Of a stretch of 13,920 bases of DNA, positions 1 through 5,702 are shown piece after piece (position 1 is the stretch's first letter; every line of letters starts with the position of its first letter). This DNA comes from an uncultured Collinsella sp. (GTDB lineage Bacteria > Actinomycetota > Coriobacteriia > Coriobacteriales > Coriobacteriaceae). The DNA lies in the NCBI GenBank assembly GCA_900557505.1, contig USTC01000007.1:1-13920 (forward strand), given 5' to 3'. Made by a program: the position numbers and the translations under genes. The notes under the pieces are model-generated. The model was not told the DNA's origin, ran no database searches, and was given only the letters and a program-made list of their open reading frames with translations.

Positions 1-48
1 GTGAAGGCTTATGCCAAGCATGAGCGCGAAACCTTCGAGCAGATCGTC
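1..48 (+). pseudogene. LemA-family fragment cut off at the window edge
   Basis: Frame 1 of the first 48 bases reads VKAYAKHERETFEQIV. This resembles the conserved helix of LemA-family membrane proteins, where a 'VK-[GA]-YA-x-HE-x-ET-[FL]' pattern is followed by '[AR]ARN'. The reading breaks at about base 42-50, where typA coding begins in a different frame. It is not part of typA, because the typA frame has a TGA at 21-23 and no similarity upstream of base 42. It is either one side of a chimeric assembly join or the remnant of a deletion. The family call rests on memory of a short motif. Confidence 0.5.
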
Positions 49-1487
49 CGGGTGCCAACCCCGAGAAGGCCTACAACGACTGCCTGGACCTGATGGCCGA
101 CCTGGGCGCCACCGACGACCAGCTCGAGTTCGCCATGGAGCACGTGGTCTACGCCAGCGCCATGAATGGCTTTGCCCGCCTTGACCCCAACGACGGCAAC
201 ATGGACATGTATCCGCTGCTCGATATGATCATCGACGACATGCCCGCGCCCGAGGTTGACGAGAACGCCCCGCTGGCCATGCAGTGCGTGACCATCGACC
301 ACTCCAACTTCGTTGGCCGCATCGGTATCGGTCGCGTGTACTCCGGCGCGATTCACCAGGGCGACCAGATTCTGGTCGTCAAGAACGACGGCTCCAGCGC
401 TACCGCTACCGTCAAGCAGCTCTTTACCTTCGACTATCTGGGCCGCACCGAGTGTCAGGAAGTCGGCGCCGGCGATATCGCCGCCGTCGTGGGTATTGAC
501 CGCACCGATATCGGCGATGTTTACACCGACCCCGAGAACCCCGTCGAGCTCGAGCCCATCGAGATCGACCCGCCGACCCTGTCCATCGTCTTTGAGGCTT
601 CGACCTCCCCGCTCGTCGGCCGTGACGGCGACATCGTGGGTGCCCGCCAGCTCAAGGAGCGCCTGTTCAACGAGGCCGAGAACAACGTAACCATGAAGAT
701 CGAGGAACTCGAGGACAAGAGCGGCGTCGAGGTCTCTGGCCGCGGCATTCTGCACCTGTCCGTCCTGATGGAGTCCATGCGCCGCGAGGGCTTTGAGTTC
801 CAGGTCGGCCGTCCCCGCGTTCTGTTTAAGAAAGACGAGAACGGCAACAAGCTGGAGCCTGTCGAGCAGGCTGTTGTCGAGTGCCCGGACGAGTACTCGG
901 GCAAGGTCGTTGAGGTCTTCGGCACCTCCGGCGGCATCATGACGAGCATGGACACCTCGGGCATCGTGACGCACCTCGAGTTTAAGATCCCGACGCGCGG
1001 CATCATGGGTCTTAAGAACCGCATTATGAACGTCACCCACGGCGAGGGCGTGTTCTACCACACCTTCCTGGAGTACGGTCCCTACGCCGGCGAGATCGGC
1101 AATCGCCAGAACGGCGCCATGATCTCCATGACCACCGAGAAGGCCGTTGCCTATGCCCTGGGTACGCTGCAGGAGCGCGGCCAGCTGTTTGTTGAGCCGG
1201 GTACCGAGTGCTACGAGGGCATGATCGTGGGCGAGCGCAGCAAGGCCGGCGACATGGTCGTCAACATCGCCCGTACCAAGAACCTGGGCAACCAACGTTC
1301 CTCGACCTCCGACATCTCCGTGCAGTTGGTGCCGCCTCGCACCTTCTCGCTGGAGGAGGCGCTGGAGTACATCGCCGACGACGAGCTGGTGGAGATCACT
1401 CCCAAGAACATCCGCCTGCGCAAGCGTCTGCTCAACGCCACCGACCGCAAGAAGGCAGCCGTCCGCGCCGGCCAGGTCAACAAATAA
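42..1487 (+). CDS. typA: Ribosome-associated GTPase TypA/BipA, 5'-truncated
   Basis: This is a translational GTPase of the EF-G/LepA superfamily that binds the 70S ribosome and supports 50S assembly and stress or cold adaptation. About 481 codons remain, starting at the DRPG that follows the NKxD (G4) motif, so the P-loop and switch regions (about 130 residues) are missing. Visible parts are the end of the G domain (YASAMNGFA), the beta-barrel domain II (VGRIGIGRVYSG), the EF-G domain III/V-like region (GRGILHLSVLMESMRREG, then VVEVFGTSGGIM and PTRGIMGLKNRIMN), and the BipA-specific C-terminal domain with its basic end (IRLRKRLLNATDRKKAAVR). The C-terminus is complete and ends in TAA. The first in-frame ATG is at 93, but homology clearly extends upstream to base 42, so the 5' end is lost at the junction and is not an internal start. 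A hairpin terminator follows 25 bases downstream. Confidence 0.95.
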   Translation, partial: DRPGANPEKAYNDCLDLMADLGATDDQLEFAMEHVVYASAMNGFARLDPNDGNMDMYPLLDMIIDDMPAPEVDENAPLAMQCVTIDHSNFVGRIGIGRVYSGAIHQGDQILVVKNDGSSATATVKQLFTFDYLGRTECQEVGAGDIAAVVGIDRTDIGDVYTDPENPVELEPIEIDPPTLSIVFEASTSPLVGRDGDIVGARQLKERLFNEAENNVTMKIEELEDKSGVEVSGRGILHLSVLMESMRREGFEFQVGRPRVLFKKDENGNKLEPVEQAVVECPDEYSGKVVEVFGTSGGIMTSMDTSGIVTHLEFKIPTRGIMGLKNRIMNVTHGEGVFYHTFLEYGPYAGEIGNRQNGAMISMTTEKAVAYALGTLQERGQLFVEPGTECYEGMIVGERSKAGDMVVNIARTKNLGNQRSSTSDISVQLVPPRTFSLEEALEYIADDELVEITPKNIRLRKRLLNATDRKKAAVRAGQVNK

Positions 1488-1512
1488 GCGCTGGGGCTTA
1501 TAACCGCCAATA

Positions 1513-1549
1513 AGAAAGGGCGTCGACCGCAATGGTCGGCGCCCTTTCT
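1513..1549 (+). terminator. Intrinsic terminator after typA, possibly bidirectional
   Basis: Sixteen-base arms (1513-1528 and 1534-1549) pair fully with one G-T wobble around a 5-base loop. The outer part is AGAAAGGGCG against CGCCCTTTCT, so the 3' arm supplies a short T-rich end. It lies 25 bases past the typA stop and between convergent genes. Read on the minus strand, the tail CTTTCTTATT also suits termination of the opposing gene. Confidence 0.8.
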
Positions 1550-1618
1550 GGTACACAGGGATTGAGTTGGTCTGCACCACCACAAAGGTGACTGTCCCCT
1601 TTGCGGGTGGATCGACGG

Positions 1619-2764
1619 CTAGGCGGAGGGAAGGCCCGGGGTGTTGGTGGCCTGCTGGGGCTTGAGGCGGGCGTTGCACCAGATGATTTGGATAACGTAG
1701 CCGAGCATAAAGACAAAGGCCACGCCGCTGATGAAGTCGCCGATGAGGGGAAGTCCCGTGAGGGCTCCTGCGGCGATACCGCCCACGGCGGCCATAGCGT
1801 AGCGGTTCTGGTTGTGTCCGACCATGCGGGCGATTGCGCAGCCCGCAAAAGCGGTGGAGACCAGCGCGATGCCGATAACGCCGCACAAGAGGGTTCCGGC
1901 AAGCGACAGGCCAGCGATGGAGATAATCAGCAGTAGGACGGCGGGGACGATAGCGATCGTGCCCAGAAGACCGCTCACCCACAGGGGCGTGGGGCGCTGG
2001 TGGAGCATTCCGGCGGCGCTGGCGGTCGCTCGCGGAAAGACGAGCTCGAGCAACAAGGCGATAAAGCAGGTCGACAGGGCTGCGGCCACGATGCCGCCGA
2101 CGATATCGTTAAGGGTGGAAGTATCTTCGTTCTCGGTGCGGTCGATCTTGAGCGCGCCGACCTCGGCTTCTGCGGCGCGCTCGGGGTCTTCGGAAACATG
2201 CGCGCTCACGGTGCCGGTAATGCGGGCATTCTTGCCCAAGACGAGCTTATCGGCCCAAACCTCGACATCGCCGTCGACGGTGCCATCGATGGTCACGGTG
2301 TCGCCTGCGAGCGCTGCCGACTTGGCGGAGCCGCGCAGGGCAACCGTCTCGCCCATTGCGTAAAAACAGTTGGCGGTGCTACCAGTGTTGAGCACGACAT
2401 GCTGACCGGCTACCGTCACGCTGCCATCGATTGCAGTTTTGGAGATATCGATGGTGCGCGCCGCCAGGCGAACGGCGCCGCCTACGGTGCAGTCGCGAAT
2501 CGAGAGGGTATCGCCCGCGGCGATAATATCGCGGCCGATGGAAGCGTCGTCTAGGTTAAGGCTTTTGCCGGCCCAGTACAGGTCGCCTTCGACGCCAGAC
2601 GGATTTGAGTCAATTTCGGTTGCGAGCACGTTGCCCGCGGTGTCTGTGCCGGCGAACGACGTCGTGGGAAGCGCGGTCAGCGCAAGTGCAATCAGTGCGA
2701 ATAGGAGGGCGATGCGGGCCTGCGCTTTACGGCACCGGGACGACGGTTCTGGGTTGCAAGGCAT
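1619..2764 (-). CDS. Exported polymer-forming (bactofilin-like) repeat protein with C-terminal membrane domain
   Basis: The protein has 381 residues. An N-terminal signal peptide (basic CRKAQAR, hydrophobic core about 18-32, probable cleavage after SFA near residue 38) is followed by a beta-repeat region, about residues 55-190. That region repeats short 'G-[DS]-[IV]-x-[IV]-x-A-x-x-[IV]' units (IGRDIIAAGDTLSI, AIDGSVTVAGQHVVL, TVDGDVEVWADKLVL, ARITGTVSAHV), as in polymer-forming or bactofilin-type beta-helices. A charged linker (about 191-219) leads to about four or five hydrophobic segments (about 221-246, 263-310, 325-365). The ATG at 2764 is chosen because GAAGGA lies just upstream. An in-frame ATG 16 codons earlier lies inside the upstream dyad and lacks a ribosome site. 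The function is not established; a cell-envelope scaffold or stress role is inference. It may be co-transcribed with the upstream TRIC-family gene 106 bases away, or read from its own promoter. Confidence 0.8.
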   Translation of the reverse strand: MPCNPEPSSRCRKAQARIALLFALIALALTALPTTSFAGTDTAGNVLATEIDSNPSGVEGDLYWAGKSLNLDDASIGRDIIAAGDTLSIRDCTVGGAVRLAARTIDISKTAIDGSVTVAGQHVVLNTGSTANCFYAMGETVALRGSAKSAALAGDTVTIDGTVDGDVEVWADKLVLGKNARITGTVSAHVSEDPERAAEAEVGALKIDRTENEDTSTLNDIVGGIVAAALSTCFIALLLELVFPRATASAAGMLHQRPTPLWVSGLLGTIAIVPAVLLLIISIAGLSLAGTLLCGVIGIALVSTAFAGCAIARMVGHNQNRYAMAAVGGIAAGALTGLPLIGDFISGVAFVFMLGYVIQIIWCNARLKPQQATNTPGLPSA

Positions 2765-2776
2765 AGTGAATCCTTC

Positions 2777-2801
2777 GTTAGATACTCGACATGTATCTAA
2801 C
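2777..2801 (-). promoter_or_regulatory. Perfect 9+9 bp inverted repeat upstream of the polymer-forming gene, operator candidate
   Basis: GTTAGATAC and GTATCTAAC are perfect inverted copies separated by 7 bases, lying 13 bases upstream of the minus-strand ATG at 2764 and just before its ribosome site. The AT-rich dyad differs from the GC-rich surroundings. A repressor operator or a 5'-UTR hairpin are both possible. No run of T follows, so it is not a good terminator. Confidence 0.55.
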
Positions 2802-2870
2802 AGGGTACCCAACGTGCGGGCGCTCTAAAAGAACCTCTCAGTTGCATTTCGAAGGGTCGTGCCGCGCTGT

Positions 2871-3560
2871 CTACTTTTTGCGATGCAAGAAGCGCGCGAT
2901 GTCTTCTTCGGTGGGGCTTTTGATGTCAAAGCGCAGCGAGAGCCAGCGCAGACCCATGGTCACTGCGACGCATACGACCAGCGCGGCAACATTGCTCATG
3001 ATGCCGCTCATAACGAGACACACATAGCTTGTCGATCCGGCGATGGCGGCGATGGCATAAAAGTTAGTACGTTGGAAAATGCCCGGAACCACGCCCATAA
3101 AGCCGTCTCGCAACATGCCGCCACCCACCGCGGTGAAAAAGCCCATCATGATGCATACGGCCGGCGCAAAGCCGTAGACCAGTGCTTTGTCCGCTCCGGT
3201 GGCGGCGTAGATGCCGACCGAGATGATGTCGAGCAATGGGATGAGTTTCTCGGGTTTATCGACGATTGCCGGGAAGATGTAGATGATGGCCGCCGTGGCG
3301 ATGGAGAGCGGCAGCGCCATTGGCTGGTTGAGGATGTAGACGTTGCCGACCTGGAGTGTCATATCGCGCAAAAGACCGCCGCCCAGACCGCAGACCACCG
3401 CGAGCGCGACCGCGCCCACCAGGTCGAGCTTGTGTTCGCGCGCAACCAGCACGCCCGAGATCGATGCGGCGACAACGGCGAACATCTCGAGCCAAAAGGG
3501 GATGGCGACCATGGCATCCGAGGCATGTGAGGTAACGGTTATAGCGGCGGCGACGGGCAA
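2871..3560 (-). CDS. TRIC/UPF0126 (YadS-type) membrane channel or transporter
   Basis: This is an integral membrane protein of about 229 residues from the UPF0126/TRIC family. Members form trimeric cation channels, and some bacterial members are linked to glycine transport. The family hallmark is an internal duplication with a GGG-x-[LM]-RD signature in each half, and both are seen: GLGGGLLRD (58-66) and AVGGGMLRD (144-152). About seven hydrophobic helices and a basic cytoplasmic tail (RFLHRKK) are visible. The start is uncertain. TTG at 3560 has AAAGGA 7 bases upstream. ATG at 3512 fits the usual family N-terminus (FWLEMFAVVAASISG) better but has no clear ribosome site and would give 213 residues. 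A possible -10 (TACTAT, plus positions 3602-3607) lies upstream without a convincing -35. No glycine-riboswitch pattern is visible. Confidence 0.85.
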   Translation of the reverse strand: MPVAAAITVTSHASDAMVAIPFWLEMFAVVAASISGVLVAREHKLDLVGAVALAVVCGLGGGLLRDMTLQVGNVYILNQPMALPLSIATAAIIYIFPAIVDKPEKLIPLLDIISVGIYAATGADKALVYGFAPAVCIMMGFFTAVGGGMLRDGFMGVVPGIFQRTNFYAIAAIAGSTSYVCLVMSGIMSNVAALVVCVAVTMGLRWLSLRFDIKSPTEEDIARFLHRKK

Positions 3561-3694
3561 GATGGGGTCCTTTGAGTTACGGGTTTGGACAGTGCCCGTA
3601 CATAGTACATGTTCGGCGCCGATTGCGACCCCATTGCTCGGTAAACGGTTAGCAGCGGATGCGGGCGTGGCGTTGCTGGAATGCCAGGGATCCA

Positions 3695-3772
3695 AAACAT
3701 GTACGTCACCCTCCAAAAACGACATTTTTCGACATCTTTGGAGGCTGACGTACATGTTTGGATTGAGCTCAC
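3695..3772. repeat. 78-bp hairpin-forming inverted repeat, left copy
   Basis: This copy is the reverse complement of 4883-4960 with 3 mismatches in 78 and no gaps. Inside it is an imperfect palindrome: arms 3695-3717 and 3737-3759 (14 bp perfect, one C-C mismatch, then 8 bp) around a 19-base loop. A further 13 bases (GGATTGAGCTCAC) point toward the enclosed gene. The hairpin faces outward and the tail inward, as expected for terminal inverted repeats. Confidence 0.9.
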
Positions 3773-3779
3773 AGCATGA

Positions 3780-3809
3780 GTGAGTTAATTTACTCACATC
3801 CGGTATATT
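3780..3809 (+). promoter_or_regulatory. Probable promoter -10 with overlapping dyad for the nuclease-like gene
   Basis: A -10-like TATATT lies at 3804-3809. No good -35 stands 16-18 bases upstream. Instead that region holds an 18-base near-palindrome, GTGAGT-TAATTT-ACTCAC (3780-3797), placed where a repressor or activator would act. The predicted leader is about 50 bases, ending in GAGAGG 6 bases before the ATG at 3865. The dyad lies inside the repeat-bounded segment and would move with the gene. Confidence 0.4.
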
Positions 3810-3864
3810 CCCCCACTTCAACGGACATAAGAGTTGGATACCGGCTCAGAGCGAGAGGCCCTCA

Positions 3865-4872
3865 ATGGATACTCCTGTTCTCATTTCGCATAAAACCGCA
3901 TGGCTTGTCCATCATGCGCCCCAGAATTTGGTTCAGTCTCTTGCGCGGCACGACTACCAGATAGGCGTACGAGGCATCTCCACCCAGCAACGCGTTGCGC
4001 GCATACGACAGGCCCTTACCGACTGCGGCATTCCGTCCGATATGCTCAAAACTATCGATATCTCGGTTGTATTCGAATTCGAGCGAATTCGCACCAAAGG
4101 CGTCATTTGCCACATTCTTGGACAAAATCTTCCCTACGAGCATATTGACGAGTTGACGCCCGGAATCTTCATCACCGACGAAGCCTTCACCTTCGTGCTC
4201 GCTGCCGAGTGGATGGATAGGATCGAATATCTCGAATATGGCTATGAAGTTTGCGGCGATTATCGCATGAGGCTCAATCCCGCCGACCATTATACCGAGC
4301 AACCAGCCGCCACCTCCAAGGATGAAATAACCGAACTGCTCGATCGGCACCCCGGCAAACCCGGTGCCACACGTGCACGGCTCGCGCTCAGGCACATCTA
4401 CGATCACTCGGCCTCGCCTATGGAGACCGCTTCGGCAATCGCCCTCTCGCTCCCAACAAGCGAAGGCGGGGTTGGCATCCGAGGTATCGAACTCAACAAA
4501 CCGCTCGAGATCCCTCAACGTCTCTGGCATTGCGCCAAAGCTCGAACACTCAAAATCGATGCGCTCGTTACCTACAAGCGCAGGGAGCTCGGTATCGAAT
4601 ATAAGGGCGGCTTTCACGATGAGTTCGAGCGCAAGGGGGCAGATGCGGAGCGAGAGGCCGTTCTCTCCCAAATGGGATATCGAATCGTTACGCTCACTTC
4701 GGCTCAGTTCGGTAGCCAGCTCGCCTTTCACCGCGCCATGAACAACATTCGCGAAGCACTCGGCATGCCTCGCTGTACCGACACCGGGTACCAGCGAGAG
4801 CAAAACGAACTACGCAAGACGCTTATCCGCAACTGGAAAGGCATGCGAGACGAAGAGGCACCTTCCGAATAG
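3865..4872 (+). CDS. Putative DUF559/Vsr-like PD-(D/E)XK nuclease-fold protein in a repeat-bounded cassette
   Basis: The protein has 335 residues. The N-terminal half (1-150) has no motif I can name, although its layout recalls actinobacterial proteins annotated as AbiEi-like or type IV antitoxin-related. The C-terminal half carries ALRHIYDHSASPMETASAIA (175-194), then a short core with D232 (KIDALV), E245-Y246-K247 in LGIEYKGGFH and H251, then a helix and strand (MGYRIVTLTSAQF). This matches the DUF559/Vsr-like restriction-endonuclease fold, in which SPMEt and the D...ExK residues are candidate active-site positions. The start has GAGAGG 6 bases upstream. No membrane segment or signal peptide is seen. 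The gene is richer in A/T codons than its neighbours and is closely framed by the inverted repeats, which suggests horizontal acquisition. A role in defence, DNA repair or element mobility is inference. The long antisense reading frame lacks recognisable motifs. Confidence 0.75.
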   Translation: MDTPVLISHKTAWLVHHAPQNLVQSLARHDYQIGVRGISTQQRVARIRQALTDCGIPSDMLKTIDISVVFEFERIRTKGVICHILGQNLPYEHIDELTPGIFITDEAFTFVLAAEWMDRIEYLEYGYEVCGDYRMRLNPADHYTEQPAATSKDEITELLDRHPGKPGATRARLALRHIYDHSASPMETASAIALSLPTSEGGVGIRGIELNKPLEIPQRLWHCAKARTLKIDALVTYKRRELGIEYKGGFHDEFERKGADAEREAVLSQMGYRIVTLTSAQFGSQLAFHRAMNNIREALGMPRCTDTGYQREQNELRKTLIRNWKGMRDEEAPSE

Positions 4873-4882
4873 TGCCACTCCC

Positions 4883-4960
4883 GTGAGCTCAATCCAAACG
4901 TGTACGTCAGCCTTCAAAGATGTCAAAAAATGTCGTTTTTGGAGGGTGACGTACATGTTT
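4883..4960. repeat. 78-bp hairpin-forming inverted repeat, right copy
   Basis: This is the inverted partner of 3695-3772, 75/78 identical. It starts 10 bases after the stop of the enclosed gene with the inward tail GTGAGCTCAATCC, followed by the hairpin (arms 4896-4918 and 4938-4960). Two of its three differences fall in the stem and both leave G-T pairs, so a plus-strand RNA could still fold. The third is in the loop. Confidence 0.9.
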
Positions 4961-4998
4961 GGTTGGGATGTGCGGCCGAGAGGGGATCCGATAACAAA

Positions 4999-5022
4999 AA
5001 AGCTCCCATTCCCGGGAGCTTT
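4999..5022 (-). terminator. Intrinsic terminator of the tRNA-Ser transcript
   Basis: Nine-base perfect arms (AAAGCTCCC and GGGAGCTTT) with a 6-base loop are followed on the minus strand by a run of six T's. It lies 12 bases beyond the CCA end of tRNA-Ser(CGA) and stops that transcript before the repeat-bounded element. Confidence 0.88.
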
Positions 5023-5033
5023 CTCAACCAAAA

Positions 5034-5124
5034 TGGCGGAGGAGGAGGGATTCGAACCCTCGTGACCTTATACAGGCCAAACGGTTTTCGAGACCGCCGC
5101 ATTCAACCACTCTGCCACCCCTCC
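5034..5124 (-). tRNA. tRNA-Ser (anticodon CGA)
   Basis: The minus strand folds as a class II tRNA: acceptor GGAGGGG/CTCCTCC with one G-T pair, D-arm around GAGTGGTTGAATGCGGC, anticodon stem CGGT/ACCG with loop CTCGAAA (anticodon CGA, reading UCG), a long variable arm GGCCT/AGGTC and T-arm GAGGG-TTCGAAT-CCCTC. The discriminator base is G and CCA is encoded (5034-5036). The long variable arm confirms serine. It is downstream of tRNA-Ser(GGA) on the same strand, with a terminator hairpin between them, so it may depend partly on read-through or on its own undetected promoter. Confidence 0.96.
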
Positions 5125-5139
5125 GCGTGGGGTAAAAAC

Positions 5140-5163
5140 AAAGCAGGCTCGAAGGCCTGCTTT
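5140..5163 (-). terminator. Intrinsic terminator between the two tRNA-Ser genes
   Basis: Perfect 9-base arms (AAAGCAGGC and GCCTGCTTT) with a 6-base loop are followed on the minus strand by TTTGTTTTT. It lies 9 bases after the CCA of tRNA-Ser(GGA) and would end most of that transcript before the second tRNA. Confidence 0.85.
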
Positions 5164-5172
5164 GGAATTAAC

Positions 5173-5263
5173 TGGCGGAGAGTCAGGGATTTGAACCCTG
5201 GAGACGCTTTTGACGCCTACACGATTTCCAATCGTGCTCCTTCGGCCACTCGGACAACTCTCC
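5173..5263 (-). tRNA. tRNA-Ser (anticodon GGA)
   Basis: This is a class II tRNA on the minus strand: acceptor GGAGAGT/ACTCTCC, anticodon stem CACGA/TCGTG with loop TTGGAAA (anticodon GGA, reading UCC/UCU), a long variable arm (GGCG/CGTC) and T-arm CAGGG-TTCAAAT-CCCTG. The discriminator is G and CCA is encoded (5173-5175). A promoter lies immediately upstream. Confidence 0.96.
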
Positions 5264-5279
5264 GTTAAATGCGAAAGTC

Positions 5280-5308
5280 AGTATACACGAGGAATCGCAA
5301 AGTGCAAA
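5280..5308 (-). promoter_or_regulatory. Sigma-70-type promoter for the tRNA-Ser genes
   Basis: On the minus strand, TTTGCA (5308-5303) and TATACT (5285-5280) are separated by 17 bases. The -10 matches 5 of 6 and the -35 matches 4 of 6 positions of the consensus. Transcription would start about 10 bases before the tRNA-Ser(GGA) 5' end, a spacing typical of stable RNA genes. Confidence 0.65.
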
Positions 5309-5657
5309 CAGAAAAGTTAGCATTTTTTGAAACGTTTGGCTTCGTGATGGGATCCAGGAGGCCAAAAAAGGGCTCTGACCAGCAGGGCTGCATGCGGCAA
5401 ATTGTTCAAAATGGGTATTTATAAACGACGTGGCAGCAATTTTAAAAATCTTTGAACAGTGTTGTGAACCACTGGTATGCATTTCGCGACCACAGCCTTG
5501 CAATTGCTGACCTGCGGTTTGATTTGGTTTGTCCTCGCAGCGCCGTGTCTTGTCCACAGATCCGTCAAGCATTTGGTCAGCATTTGGTTGGAAGACGCAT
5601 GAAGTGCCGTGTGAGTATGGACATATGTGGAGGTCATGAGGTTGTAGCTGCATATTC
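5309..5657. other. Intergenic stretch without a supported gene
   Basis: This stretch is more AT-rich than the coding parts, and none of its reading frames shows protein-like composition or a ribosome site that I would trust. It holds several small signals: TGTTCAAA (5403-5410) and its inverted copy TTTGAACA (5451-5458), an actinobacterial-type DnaA box TTGTCCACA (5550-5558), and a tandem pair of AGCATTTGGT[CT] (5568-5578 and 5579-5589). It separates the divergently transcribed tRNA-Ser and rpsF units, so it may carry regulatory sites. Confidence 0.55.
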
Positions 5658-5686
5658 TTGCAGCCTGGGAGGTTGAAAGATATTAT
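5658..5686 (+). promoter_or_regulatory. Probable promoter of the rpsF-ssb-rpsR-rplI operon
   Basis: TTGCAG (5658-5663) and TATTAT (5681-5686) are separated by exactly 17 bases. The -10 matches 5 of 6 consensus positions and the -35 matches 3 of 6. It gives a leader of about 65 bases that contains the hairpin at 5703-5731 and a strong ribosome site (GGAGGTGA). Confidence 0.55.
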
Positions 5687-5702
5687 TACCAAGTCTTTTC
5701 CT

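Larger units (their letters stand above)
3695..4960 (+). mobile_element. Candidate single-gene element bounded by 78-bp terminal inverted repeats
   Basis: Two near-identical inverted repeats enclose exactly one gene with its own promoter region and stop codon. The base composition is visibly more AT-rich than in flanking genes. No transposase, integrase or resolvase is visible. No convincing target-site duplication abuts the repeats; the only shared flanking word is GGGATCC at 3687-3693 and 4983-4989, which may be chance. The element sits between a divergent membrane gene and the 3' end of a tRNA-Ser gene. Mobility is inferred from structure only. Alternatives are an invertible segment, or two chance copies of a dispersed palindromic repeat. 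Confidence 0.5.

Noticed and set aside
9..1982. Very long open frame antisense to typA and the following gene
   Set aside because: It is a mirror of GC-rich codon use opposite a clearly conserved gene, and its translation is low-complexity and matches no family.
3561..3694. Glycine riboswitch upstream of the TRIC/UPF0126 gene
   Set aside because: Some relatives have one, but the conserved aptamer core sequences are not present here.
4074..4091. Two CGAATTCG palindromes separated by two bases inside the nuclease-like gene
   Set aside because: They encode part of VFEFERIRT in frame and are most simply explained by the coding sequence.
3862..4803. Long antisense frame opposite the nuclease-like gene
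   Set aside because: The plus-strand protein has a ribosome site and recognisable SPMET and EYKGGFH motifs. The antisense product has neither.
3687..4989. GGGATCC on both sides of the repeat-bounded element as a target-site duplication
   Set aside because: The copies do not abut the repeats (1 and 22 bases away) and seven bases could match by chance.
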